Shown: positions 27,621 through 35,473 of the stretch, one piece after another
Numbering within the stretch: position 1 is the first letter of the stretch
Layout: each line of letters opens with the position of its first letter
Assembly: GCF_002844195.1 (NCBI RefSeq)
Contig: NZ_PEND01000005.1
Coordinates: 1-64,000 of the forward strand
From: Halegenticoccus soli
GTDB lineage: Archaea; Halobacteriota; Halobacteria; Halobacteriales; Haloferacaceae
DNA: 64,000 nt
Direction of reading: 5' to 3'
The notes under the pieces: model-generated
What the model was told of the DNA's origin: nothing
Database searches by the model: none
Seen by the model: only the letters and a program-made list of their open reading frames with translations
Translations under genes and position numbers: made by a program

Positions 27621-29123
27621 ATGTCATCCGTCGCGTTTGAACTGGAGGAGGCGACGATCGACGAAATACACCGGGCGTTCGAGTCGGGCGATCTGACGAG
27701 CCGGGAACTCGTCGAACGGTATCTCGAACGCATCGACGCCTACGACAGGGCCGGGCCGGAGCTCAACTCGGTCATCCTCGTCAACGACCGGGCGGCCGAC
27801 AGAGCCGCCGAGTTGGACGCCGAGTTTGAGGAGAGCGGCGAGTTCACCGGACCGCTCCACGGGATCCCCGTACTCGTCAAAGACGCTCTGGAGACGGCCG
27901 ACATGCCGACGTCGTTCGGCGCGAAAGCGTTCGAGGACTACGTCGCTGAACGCGACGCGGCCGTCGTAGCGCGCCTCCGCGAAGCCGGGGCGATCATTCT
28001 CGCGAAGACGACCCTGCCCGACTGGGCGACCTCCTGGTTCGGCTTTTCGTCCATCGCGGGCCGAACGAAGAACCCCTACGCCCCCGACCGGGATCCCGGA
28101 GGATCGAGCAGCGGCACCGGGGCGGCCGTCGCCGCGAACCTGGGCGCCGTGGGCATCGGAACCGACTGCGGCGGCTCGATCCGCGTCCCCGCGTCCTTCG
28201 ACAACCTCGTCGGGTTCCGCGTGACGCCGGGGCTGATCAGCCGAGCGGGCGTGAATCCGCTGGTCTCGCACCAGGACACGGCCGGTCCGATGACCCGGAC
28301 CGTTCGAGAGACCGCCCTGCTGTTGGACGTTCTCGTCGGCTACGACGAGGCCGACCCGCTCACCGCGGTGACCGAGCTCCGGCGCGTCGACGGTTCGTAC
28401 GTCGACCAGCTCCGGACCGACGCGCTCCGCGGCGCGCGCATCGGCGTCGTCCGCGACGCCTTCGGCGACGACGCCAACGCGGCCCCGGTGAACCGTGTGA
28501 TCGAAGGCGCGCTCGCGGCGATGCGTCACTCGGGCGCGGTGCTCGTCGATCCCGTCGAACTGCCGAACCTCGGCGACCACCTCTCCCGGACGATGCTGTA
28601 CGTCCTGCAGTCGAAGCGGGACATCAACGACTTCCTCGCCGAGCGGGACGTCCCCGTCGATACCGTCGAGGAACTCTACGAGACGGGCCAGTACCACGAG
28701 CTGCTCGATCTCTTCGTCGCGTTCGTCGAAGACGGCCCCGAGGACCTGGAGGACAACCTCGAGTACTGGCGAAGCCGCATGGCGCAGTACGCGTTCCAGC
28801 GGGAGATCCTGAGCGCCTTCGCCGAACACGACCTCGACGCCATGGTCTACCCGGACGTCCAGGTGATCCCGCCGACCGAGACCGAGATCCGGGAGGGGAC
28901 GTACGAGACGATGACGTTCCCGACGAACACGCTCATCGCGTCGCAATCGCTGTGCACCGCGATGTCGGTGCCGGCCGGGTTCACCGACGACGGCCTCCCC
29001 GTCGGGATCGAGTTCCTCGGCCGACCGTTCGACGAACCGACGCTGATCCGCCTCGGCTACTCGTTCGAACAGGCGACCCACCACCGGCGGCCGCCTGAAA
29101 CGACGCCGCCGCTCTCGGAGTAG
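27621..29123 (+). CDS. Amidase (amidase signature family)
   Basis: About 500 residues from ATG 27621 (MSSVAFELEEATIDEIH); an ATG six codons earlier is in frame. The Ser-Ser-Lys catalytic triad is visible: Lys87 in GIPVLVKDAL, the Ser cluster 162-164 in GGSSSGTG, and the nucleophile Ser186 in DCGGSIRVP. The enzyme hydrolyses carboxamides to acid and ammonia. It is larger than GatA and has no GatB/C neighbours, so it is probably catabolic rather than tRNA-dependent. The C-terminal stretch SVPAGFTDDGLPVGIEFLG is typical of the family. Confidence 0.9.
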   Translation: MSSVAFELEEATIDEIHRAFESGDLTSRELVERYLERIDAYDRAGPELNSVILVNDRAADRAAELDAEFEESGEFTGPLHGIPVLVKDALETADMPTSFGAKAFEDYVAERDAAVVARLREAGAIILAKTTLPDWATSWFGFSSIAGRTKNPYAPDRDPGGSSSGTGAAVAANLGAVGIGTDCGGSIRVPASFDNLVGFRVTPGLISRAGVNPLVSHQDTAGPMTRTVRETALLLDVLVGYDEADPLTAVTELRRVDGSYVDQLRTDALRGARIGVVRDAFGDDANAAPVNRVIEGALAAMRHSGAVLVDPVELPNLGDHLSRTMLYVLQSKRDINDFLAERDVPVDTVEELYETGQYHELLDLFVAFVEDGPEDLEDNLEYWRSRMAQYAFQREILSAFAEHDLDAMVYPDVQVIPPTETEIREGTYETMTFPTNTLIASQSLCTAMSVPAGFTDDGLPVGIEFLGRPFDEPTLIRLGYSFEQATHHRRPPETTPPLSE

Positions 29124-29867
29124 TAACTCCTCTTTGACGGTAATTTATAGGTGCGTCCGGTCTCGGTACCCCCGTCCGGACTGATTCGCCCGAAGATGAC
29201 GGTGCCAGCCAACGCGGAGACCGGGGGTTTCACCTCTACCGATGGGGCTCGCGTCAATCCACCGGACTACCGCCGATCTGTAGCCGTAAAAGCGTCCGCA
29301 GATGCCACAAATTGGAACACGGGGCACATTTGGAGCCAGACGCGTACTCGGTGTAGTAGCCGACTCTGGAAACGCTTTTAGACGGAGGTTCTACCACTCA
29401 CAAGTAGGTGCCGGACGATACCGAACTCCGTGAACGGAATTATAATACCTTGGATGATCTGTTTATACTAGTTGTTGGGGTCGAATCTGAATCCGTTGGC
29501 CGAACTCAATAGGGCTGAAAGCGCGTTAAACAGTTCATTCGACGTTCCACACGCCGGCCGCGAGTGCGTACAAAGCACGGTGTAGCGACGTGCGACGATC
29601 AGCTAAAAATCGGTCGTAGAAACCGCATATAACGCCCGATATATCGACGCTTGACTCGGTTCACAATTTGCATCAGTAGACCGATCCGAGAGCCGAATTC
29701 GTCCAATTACCACTGTTGAACTACTGTGTCTCATCCAGAGTACGTGGTTCGATTTACAATCGAAAAGGAACGTTCGTCCGCGCGTGAGATCCAGTAGAGT
29801 CACTCACGCATCACTACACGTCCGATCTTTCTGTCGACGCGGTCGAGAGGATGCACTCACTACCGGC
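29124..29867. other. Gene-poor accessory tract
   Basis: About 740 bp with only short shadow ORFs. It is less GC-rich than the coding flanks, with patches such as 29430-29480 and 29600-29760. No terminal repeats, hairpins or transposase motifs were recognised. It is probably decayed or transferred DNA. Confidence 0.35.
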
Positions 29868-30173
29868 TCACGGCGCTCGATAGTAGCTTCGTTCACCCGC
29901 GCCGACGTCGACAATGCGGCGCTTCAGCCCGCCGTTGTCCACGAGTTTATCCAAGATCGAACTGACGGTCGCCAGGTCGAGAAAACAACCGATGTACTCG
30001 CCCAGGTCGGCAGACTCGACGTTCACCTCCGACCACCCCCGGTCCATGACCTCGACGGTAATCTCGCGGACGTTGTACGCCCTGTCGTGGTTCTCGTGGA
30101 GGGACTAAACGATTTCGTTCTCGATGGAATACCGCTCGTCACCGCGCTCGAACGTATCAGCGTCGATCGGCAT
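29868..30173 (-). pseudogene. Small winged-helix-like protein gene interrupted by an amber codon
   Basis: From ATG 30173 the frame reads MPIDADTFERGDERYSIENE, then meets TAG (plus-strand 30105-30107) at codon 23. It then continues open for 78 residues to TGA at 29868. The downstream part (AYNVREITVEVMDRGWSE, then LDLATVSSILDKLVDNGGLKRR) has the look of a compact winged-helix protein with a structured C-terminus, SYYRAP. The coherent frame on both sides argues for a recent single-base nonsense mutation or a sequencing error. The nearest Met after the stop lies inside the domain. Confidence 0.65.
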
Positions 30174-30406
30174 ACTCGCCCTATCGGCGGCCGAAGTATA
30201 AACCACCGGACCGTACTCGATCCACGTTTACCGGTAGGGAGTCGGGAATCGGATACGCAACCCAACGTTCGACGGGGTCGACGAGAGGAACTGTAGTTTC
30301 AGTTGACGCAGGCAAAGCCGACACGGACGTTCCCAGCAGAGGCGGCTGTCGGAATCGACCGCGGTGTGGGGAGTCGACTAATGGGGCTGCAGTCCATAGT
30401 ACCCTC

Positions 30407-31567
30407 ATGGCAAGCATACGCGTCGGTTCCGTGCTCGGAATCCCGATCAGACTCGGCGTCTCGTTCCTCCTGGTCCTCCCGCTTTTGGCCTACCTCATCG
30501 GCTCGCAGGTCGGCGTGACGGTCGAGCTGATAAATGGAATCTTCCGGAGCGCCATCGACTCGGGGCCGCTCACCGAGGGCGTGCTCCCGTGGCTGCTGGG
30601 CGTGAGTGCCGCCCTCGGGCTGTTCGGCAGCGTCCTCCTGCACGAACTGGGGCACTCACTCGCGGCGCGCAGGTACGGACTCAGCACCGAGTCGATAACG
30701 CTGTGGTTCCTCGGCGGACTCGCGCAGTTCGCGGAACTGCCCGACGACTGGCGGCACGAGTTCGTTATCGCTATCGCCGGGCCGATCGTGAGCGTCGCGC
30801 TGGGGCTCGTCTGTTACGCCTCGTTCGCCCTCCTTCCGGCTGATCTACCCGCAGCGCAGTTCGTGATCGGATACCTGGCCGTTCTCAACGTGGTGCTCGC
30901 GGCGTTCAACATGCTGCCGGGCTTTCCGATGGACGGTGGTCGGGTCCTCCGCGCGTTCCTCTCGCGCAACCGCCCGCGGCTCCGCGCGACGCGGATCGCC
31001 GCCGCCGTCGGAAAAGGGTTCGCATTCCTGCTCGGGATCGCCGGCATCCTCTCGTTCAACCTCTTTTGGATCGCCATCGCCTTCTTCATCGTTATCGCTG
31101 CGACCGGGGAGACCCGGCAGGTCGTCATGGAGGCGGCGTTCGAGGGGTTGACCGTCGAGGAGATCATGACGCCGACGCCCGAACTCGACACGGTGTCCCC
31201 GGAGACGTCGCTTGACGCCCTTCTCGACCGGATGATCCGCGAGCGCCACACCGGCTACCCGGTCGTCGATGGCGGCGATCTCGTCGGCATCGTCACGCTC
31301 GAAGACGTTCAGGAGCGTGCGTCCGAGCGCCGCGACGGCCAGACCGTTCGGGACGTCATGTCGACGGATCTGGTGACGGTTTCGCCCGACAGCGAGGCGA
31401 TGAGGGCGCTCACGGCGCTCCAGCGCGAGGATGTCGGTCGGATCCTCGTAACCGATGCCGACGGCTCCCTGGCCGGTCTGGTCTCGCGGACCGACCTGAT
31501 GACAGTTTTCGAGATCGCCCGGACGAGCCAGTCGAAGTCCATCGCCCCACGGACGATCGAGCAGTGA
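30407..31567 (+). CDS. Site-2 protease family metalloprotease with two CBS domains
   Basis: 386 residues. The N-terminal membrane domain has six or so transmembrane segments, the zinc motif HELGH (79-83) and the third ligand in NMLPGFPMDGGRVLRAF (Asp176). Two CBS modules follow (about residues 248-305 and 312-370), which usually bind adenosine nucleotides and gate activity. Site-2 proteases cut transmembrane substrates such as anti-sigma-like or regulatory proteins. This CBS-fused arrangement is common in haloarchaea. It appears to be a single-gene transcription unit. Confidence 0.93.
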   Translation: MASIRVGSVLGIPIRLGVSFLLVLPLLAYLIGSQVGVTVELINGIFRSAIDSGPLTEGVLPWLLGVSAALGLFGSVLLHELGHSLAARRYGLSTESITLWFLGGLAQFAELPDDWRHEFVIAIAGPIVSVALGLVCYASFALLPADLPAAQFVIGYLAVLNVVLAAFNMLPGFPMDGGRVLRAFLSRNRPRLRATRIAAAVGKGFAFLLGIAGILSFNLFWIAIAFFIVIAATGETRQVVMEAAFEGLTVEEIMTPTPELDTVSPETSLDALLDRMIRERHTGYPVVDGGDLVGIVTLEDVQERASERRDGQTVRDVMSTDLVTVSPDSEAMRALTALQREDVGRILVTDADGSLAGLVSRTDLMTVFEIARTSQSKSIAPRTIEQ

Positions 31568-31732
31568 CCATCCCCCGTTCACAAGGTGGGTTCGCCCATA
31601 GTCCGGACGTCGGTCGCCCAGACCCGTCGTTGGTCGGCCCCACCCGGCCGGTTCGGAAACTGACGAAGTGCCGCAGGCAGTATCGAATCGGGCGGGGCAT
31701 CTATCCATCTTCGTCGCGAAGTGAAAACCGGC

Positions 31733-32239
31733 ATGGACTACGACGCCTTCATCGGCGAAGTGCAGAACCGCGCACAGCTCTCGTCGCGCGAAGACGCTGT
31801 CCGCGCGACGCGGATCACGCTCGAGACGCTCAGCCGGCGCATCAAACCGGGCGCAGCCGAGAACCTCGCGGCACAACTCCCCGAAAAGATCGGACGTCAC
31901 CTCTCGAAAGTCGGCACTGTCGAGACGTTCGAGTGGAACGAATTCGTCGGCCGGGTCGTCGAGAAGAGGGACTACAACCCCGAGGACGAGCGTGGGGACG
32001 CCGTCCACCACTCGCGGGCCGTGATGGACGTCGTCGCGGAAGCGGTAACCGTCGGCGTGATCGAAGAGCTCCGCGACCAGATCTCCTCCGCCGACGACTG
32101 GAACGAGCTATTTGTGCTGGTCGATCAGGACGAAAAGCCGTCGACGAGGAGCAACGCTCGGGGTAGACCGAACGGCTGCCCCGTTGCGTCGACCGGACCT
32201 CCGCTTTCGGGATTGGTCCCCCGTCAAGCGGCGAGGTAA
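31733..32239 (+). CDS. DUF2267 domain protein
   Basis: 168 residues from ATG 31733 (MDYDAFIGEVQNRAQLSS); a GTG four codons earlier is possible. Residues about 1-125 match DUF2267, an all-helical domain of unknown function. Seen: ATRITLETLSRRIKPGAAENL, AAQLPEK and HHSRAVMDVVAEAV. Bacterial members occur near stress genes and may interact with membranes, but no activity is established. The last 35 or so residues look unconserved and may be read-through of a diverged stop region. Confidence 0.8.
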   Translation: MDYDAFIGEVQNRAQLSSREDAVRATRITLETLSRRIKPGAAENLAAQLPEKIGRHLSKVGTVETFEWNEFVGRVVEKRDYNPEDERGDAVHHSRAVMDVVAEAVTVGVIEELRDQISSADDWNELFVLVDQDEKPSTRSNARGRPNGCPVASTGPPLSGLVPRQAAR

Positions 32240-32289
32240 ATCTCGGTTGGTTTGAACGCGCCGCCGGTGGTGCGTACTGCCGCCGCCGC

Positions 32290-32604
32290 TCACGTGTAGT
32301 TCATGTTATCGAGTCTGTAGCGATTCGTCGCGTGGGTTCTGCTCACCACGAGATACTGGCCGTCTTCCCGCCGCTGTAACTCGACGCCGAAATCGCCGAG
32401 GTTTCCCGGATTGATCGACGCTGGTGGGTTCTGGAGCGTGAACCTGAGTGTCGCTTTGTCGCCACGCACGCGCTCGGCCTTCCTCGCTTCGACGTGTATC
32501 ACCTCCCCGTTTCGCTTCACGTCGATAGTCCCCGTGAACTCCCACGCGTCTCCGTTGTACCGCACTCTCTCACCTTCGAGTTCCTGTACGTGCGTTTCGG
32601 TCAT
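32290..32604 (-). CDS. Small haloarchaeal hypothetical protein
   Basis: 104 residues from ATG 32604 (MTETHVQELEGERVRYNG). The composition is mainly beta-strand-like with alternating polar and hydrophobic residues: WEFTGTIDVKRNGEVIHVEARK, then DKATLRFTLQNPPASINPG. It has no signal peptide, membrane helix or Cys. I do not recognise a family and name no function. It lies between the convergent DUF2267 gene and the broken universal-stress gene, all in an accessory stretch. Confidence 0.6.
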   Translation of the reverse strand: MTETHVQELEGERVRYNGDAWEFTGTIDVKRNGEVIHVEARKAERVRGDKATLRFTLQNPPASINPGNLGDFGVELQRREDGQYLVVSRTHATNRYRLDNMNYT

Positions 32605-32713
32605 CGTGTAGCGACACCAAGTGAAGATCGGCACTGGAGGACAAAAAACCCCGGTTACGGACGACTTGAATACCGAGCTCCAAACCGCTTCCGCCGACCT
32701 CGACCCGTCGCTG

Positions 32714-33158
32714 CTAATTCCGTTCTGACGGCCGTTCGCGGATGACGGTGACTGGCACCGGCGACCGACGGACGACGGTTTCGGCGACGCTTCCGAGGAC
32801 GAGTCGTGAGATTGCCCCCCGGTTGTGGCTCCCCAGCACGAGCTGATCGATCAGGTTCTCGTGAAGGTAGTTGACGATGACGTCTCTCGGTCGACCGCAT
32901 TTCCACTCGGTTTCTACGTCGATCCCGCGGTCAGCAGCCGTCGCCCGCGCTCGCTCGAAAATTTTCTCGGCCTGGCTCTCGGCGGCGCTCGTCCTAATCA
33001 CCCGCACGATCTTCGATACCCGCGGCGGTGTGGTCGGCGAACAGCTCGACGACGTGCAGCACCGTGAAGGTCGCGTCCGTGATCCCGCGCAGAGCGAAGG
33101 ACAGCGCGGCGTCCGCCAGCTCACCGCCGTCGTGAGGGACGAGGACGTGACGGCTCAT
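32714..33158 (-). pseudogene. Universal stress protein (UspA family), frameshifted
   Basis: The frame from ATG 33158 gives a proper UspA N-terminus (MSRHVLVPHDGGELADAAL, then FTVLHVVELFADHT) but stops at 32994. The remaining three quarters of the domain continue in another frame from about 33015: RARATAADRGIDVETEW, then LGSHNRGAISRLVLGSVAETVV with the ATP-binding GxxG(x9)GS loop, and SPVPVTVI. A single-base indel around 33000-33020 explains both halves. UspA proteins bind nucleotides and respond to stress. Either the gene is inactive in this strain or the base call is wrong. Confidence 0.8.
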
Positions 33159-33477
33159 ATCATTCGTAGAAGGGGCGTCGATTTATACTTTCGCGCGGAG
33201 ACGTGGAGCGTGTGACGCTCGAATAGAAGGCGGAAACGTGGCCGCTGGCGGTGACCCTATCTCCGATCGAGAGACACTCAGTCACCGAATTCGGACGCCA
33301 GAGCTCACCGGTACGGTTTCCGCACCCCCTCTCGCCGTGCTGTCGAACAGTGCACGCGCGTTTAGGGCAGAGGAGTTCGGATTCTCTATATGGGTCTGAT
33401 CGATGCCACTTCGAGCGGTCGTGAGGTATCCAACGGTCGTGACGGGAGTTGTTGCCCTGTGGCAATTACGCAGCGAG

Positions 33478-33556
33478 CTTTTAGCTAAAATTGAGGCACT
33501 AAGCCCCCGTCCTCAAGGAGCGAGCGAAAGCGAGCGAGTAGGTAGGGGTAGTTCAC
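33478..33556. mobile_element. Solo IS200/IS605-type right end (MITE-like)
   Basis: The sequence has TTTTAGCTAAAA near its start, a pyrimidine-rich CCCCCGTCCTC tract, and a GAGCGAGCG-rich hairpin. It ends GTAGGGGTAGTTCAC, which I recognise as the terminal sequence of haloarchaeal IS200/IS605-type elements. No transposase remains. The end coincides with the stop codon of the RdfA gene on the minus strand (TCA at 33553-33555). The call rests on memory of the terminal motif, not on alignment. Confidence 0.55.
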
Positions 33557-34176
33557 AGCGGATAGTGGGATTCGCACACGTACCCCATTTCGAGTGCGTC
33601 CCTGATCGTCGTCGCGTTCGCACACGTGGGACAAGAAACGAGCACGAGCACTTCTTCGACGCGCGCAACCTCGTCGCTCGAAATACCGGCCGCTGAACCG
33701 GATTCCGAAAGGACGCTTTGAACGTCGGACGACAGTCGGGCACGGAGGCTCTCGATCCGCCGTTCTGTCGGTTGCCCCCGCGGTATCGGGGAATCAGTCG
33801 CCTCCAGACACGCTTTCAGGTGGCGCTCCATGATTTCGACCGGGATCATCTCGCCGCGCAATCCGTCCGGATCGATTCCGTGCGCCTTCAGCTCGGCGGA
33901 GAGATCGTCGGTCGCATCCTCACGCTCGTCTACCAACAGTCTGTATTCGGTCAGTACCTGCGCCGGGGTAGCGTCGCGATTCGCCCGGTCGTACACGGAC
34001 GAGAGGACCTTTCTGTTGAACCAGTCTGCGAGTTCAGCGCTGGTGTCGCACCTCCAGTTGTTCGTTCCGCACCGGCGGGCAACCAGGTACTCGTCCACCG
34101 AGTCGTACAGCCGGGTTCGCACCGCCACGCCGTGTTCTACCGTCAGTTCTTCGACCCGACAGCAGTGATTAGACAT
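33553..34176 (-). CDS. RdfA-family rod-determining factor protein
   Basis: 207 residues. The pattern is that of haloarchaeal RdfA: the N-terminus MSNHCCRVEELTVEHG, a DSVDEYLVARRCG helix, ADWFNRKVLSSVYDR, and a C-terminal zinc-finger-like end with SCPTC and a final VCESH. RdfA in Haloferax is needed for the rod shape; that is established for the Haloferax protein only. It is a paralog-type member here, with no shape or division genes beside it. Its stop codon lies at the junction with an IS200/IS605-type end, so the last few residues may have been altered by insertion. Confidence 0.75.
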   Translation of the reverse strand: MSNHCCRVEELTVEHGVAVRTRLYDSVDEYLVARRCGTNNWRCDTSAELADWFNRKVLSSVYDRANRDATPAQVLTEYRLLVDEREDATDDLSAELKAHGIDPDGLRGEMIPVEIMERHLKACLEATDSPIPRGQPTERRIESLRARLSSDVQSVLSESGSAAGISSDEVARVEEVLVLVSCPTCANATTIRDALEMGYVCESHYPL

Positions 34177-34261
34177 GGTCTATGATCAACTTTATCCTAC
34201 ATGGATATTCGGATGAGCGATATCCGACACGTCGGGGAGTGAGCACCGTCAACCGAGGGTT

Positions 34262-34717
34262 CTACGCGTTCGAATTCTTCCGCAGGAAGATGTTCGTGGC
34301 GGTCCACGAGAGGACCTCCTCGCGGTCCTGATTGCGAGCCGTCAGTTCGTTCTTGACGTACCCGCGGTCGTCCCGACTCGTGGATTCGCGTGCGTCCACG
34401 ATCTCGTTACGAACACTAATGACGTCGTCGGGCCGAACCGGCGCCCTCCAGCGCAACTCGTCGAGCCCGAACGAGCCCATACTCGCCGCGTCGATCAAAA
34501 AGCCGTCGACCAGCAATCGCATGCAGACGCCGGCGGTGTACCATCCGCTGGCGATGATTCCCCCGTAGATCGACGCTTCGGCGGCCGATTCGTCGACGTG
34601 GATCGGCTGCGGGTCGTACCGCTGTGCGAACGCGACCATCTCGTCCTTCGACACGCGGTAGCTACCGAGTTCTCGGATCTCCCCCTCTCGAACGTCCTCG
34701 AAGTGCAGTTTCGTCAT
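34262..34717 (-). CDS. MaoC-family (R)-specific enoyl-CoA hydratase
   Basis: 151 residues with a single hot-dog fold. The hydratase motif is present: Asp35 and His40 within AQRYDPQPIHVD, then ASGWYTAGV. It adds water to a double bond in an acyl-CoA. It begins the catabolic island and points away from it. PaaZ contains a MaoC-like domain that opens oxepin-CoA, so this could supply that activity in the Paa-type pathway, but other beta-oxidation roles are equally possible. No aldehyde dehydrogenase partner is in the window. Confidence 0.85.
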   Translation of the reverse strand: MTKLHFEDVREGEIRELGSYRVSKDEMVAFAQRYDPQPIHVDESAAEASIYGGIIASGWYTAGVCMRLLVDGFLIDAASMGSFGLDELRWRAPVRPDDVISVRNEIVDARESTSRDDRGYVKNELTARNQDREEVLSWTATNIFLRKNSNA

Positions 34718-34972
34718 CTACTTCGATGTACTTCCGGCGGACGCATATAAATCCTCGTACAGACGCGCGCCGTCGGAGATCCGGAGAGAGGAACCACTGC
34801 CGACAGCTCACCTCGAAGCAGGTCGATCGGTGGGGAGAGAAGTGGCTCTCTGGGTTTTCGTTCGGAGAGTGAACTGACCCGGCGTAAAAATCAGGAAGAA
34901 CTTATGTGCCACCGTGTGGTTTGTCCCGAACATGTACACCGTTCTCTTTCCGCCCGCTCGGAGGTGGATGGG

Positions 34973-35473
34973 GTGACCGGGGAATACATCACCTCGGAGG
35001 AGCACTTACCCGACGATCTCGACGGCGAAATCACGCTTCAGGTGACGGACACGCAAACGAAGGAGATATTCGTCACGCGCGCCCGCATCGCGCGCGACGA
35101 GGAGGACCTGACGGACCCCGATTCGCTCATCGTCGTTCGGGGCCCTCACGAAAGCATCGAAGAGCAGTGGTACATCGAAATCGAGGAGGCGGACGTCGAC
35201 CTCCGCGAGGTCGATCGCGATCTGCTGAGAGACTGCATCCAGCGGACCCGAGCCGATTCCAACGTCATCAACGCGCGCTCCGACGAATTCAGGGCGCTTC
35301 TCGCGTATCTCGTCGAGACTGGCCGGTACCCGTCCGTTTCGGAAGCCGTTCGATCGATTCTCGGCGACTACCTTTCCGAGCAGTATCCCGACCTCGTCGA
35401 CGCGTACGTGGACGTGCGGACGGAAGTCGAACAGGACGAGCTCGCCGCGCGATTAGGAGGGGACAACCCGTAA
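34973..35473 (+). CDS. Uncharacterised protein coupled to the UbiD pair
   Basis: About 166 residues from GTG 34973; an ATG at 34904 would add 23 residues of less plausible sequence. The N-terminal half is beta-rich and acidic (EITLQVTDTQTKEIFVTRARIAR). The C-terminal half looks like a ribbon-helix-helix or Arc-like segment (SVSEAVRSILGDYLSEQYPDL). The stop TAA overlaps the UbiD ATG (TAATG), so it is translationally coupled. I do not recognise the family. Possible roles are a regulator of the unit or a small subunit of the decarboxylase complex; neither is demonstrated. Confidence 0.6.
   Translation: MTGEYITSEEHLPDDLDGEITLQVTDTQTKEIFVTRARIARDEEDLTDPDSLIVVRGPHESIEEQWYIEIEEADVDLREVDRDLLRDCIQRTRADSNVINARSDEFRALLAYLVETGRYPSVSEAVRSILGDYLSEQYPDLVDAYVDVRTEVEQDELAARLGGDNP

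Noticed and set aside
27624-29084. 486-residue minus-strand ORF opposite the amidase
   Set aside because: Composition dominated by Arg, Val, Gly and Asp with no domain; the plus strand has the full Ser-Ser-Lys amidase signature.
30303-30518. Short plus-strand ORF before the site-2 protease
   Set aside because: Overlaps the protease start in another frame and has no recognisable content; the protease ATG at 30407 fits the family N-terminus.
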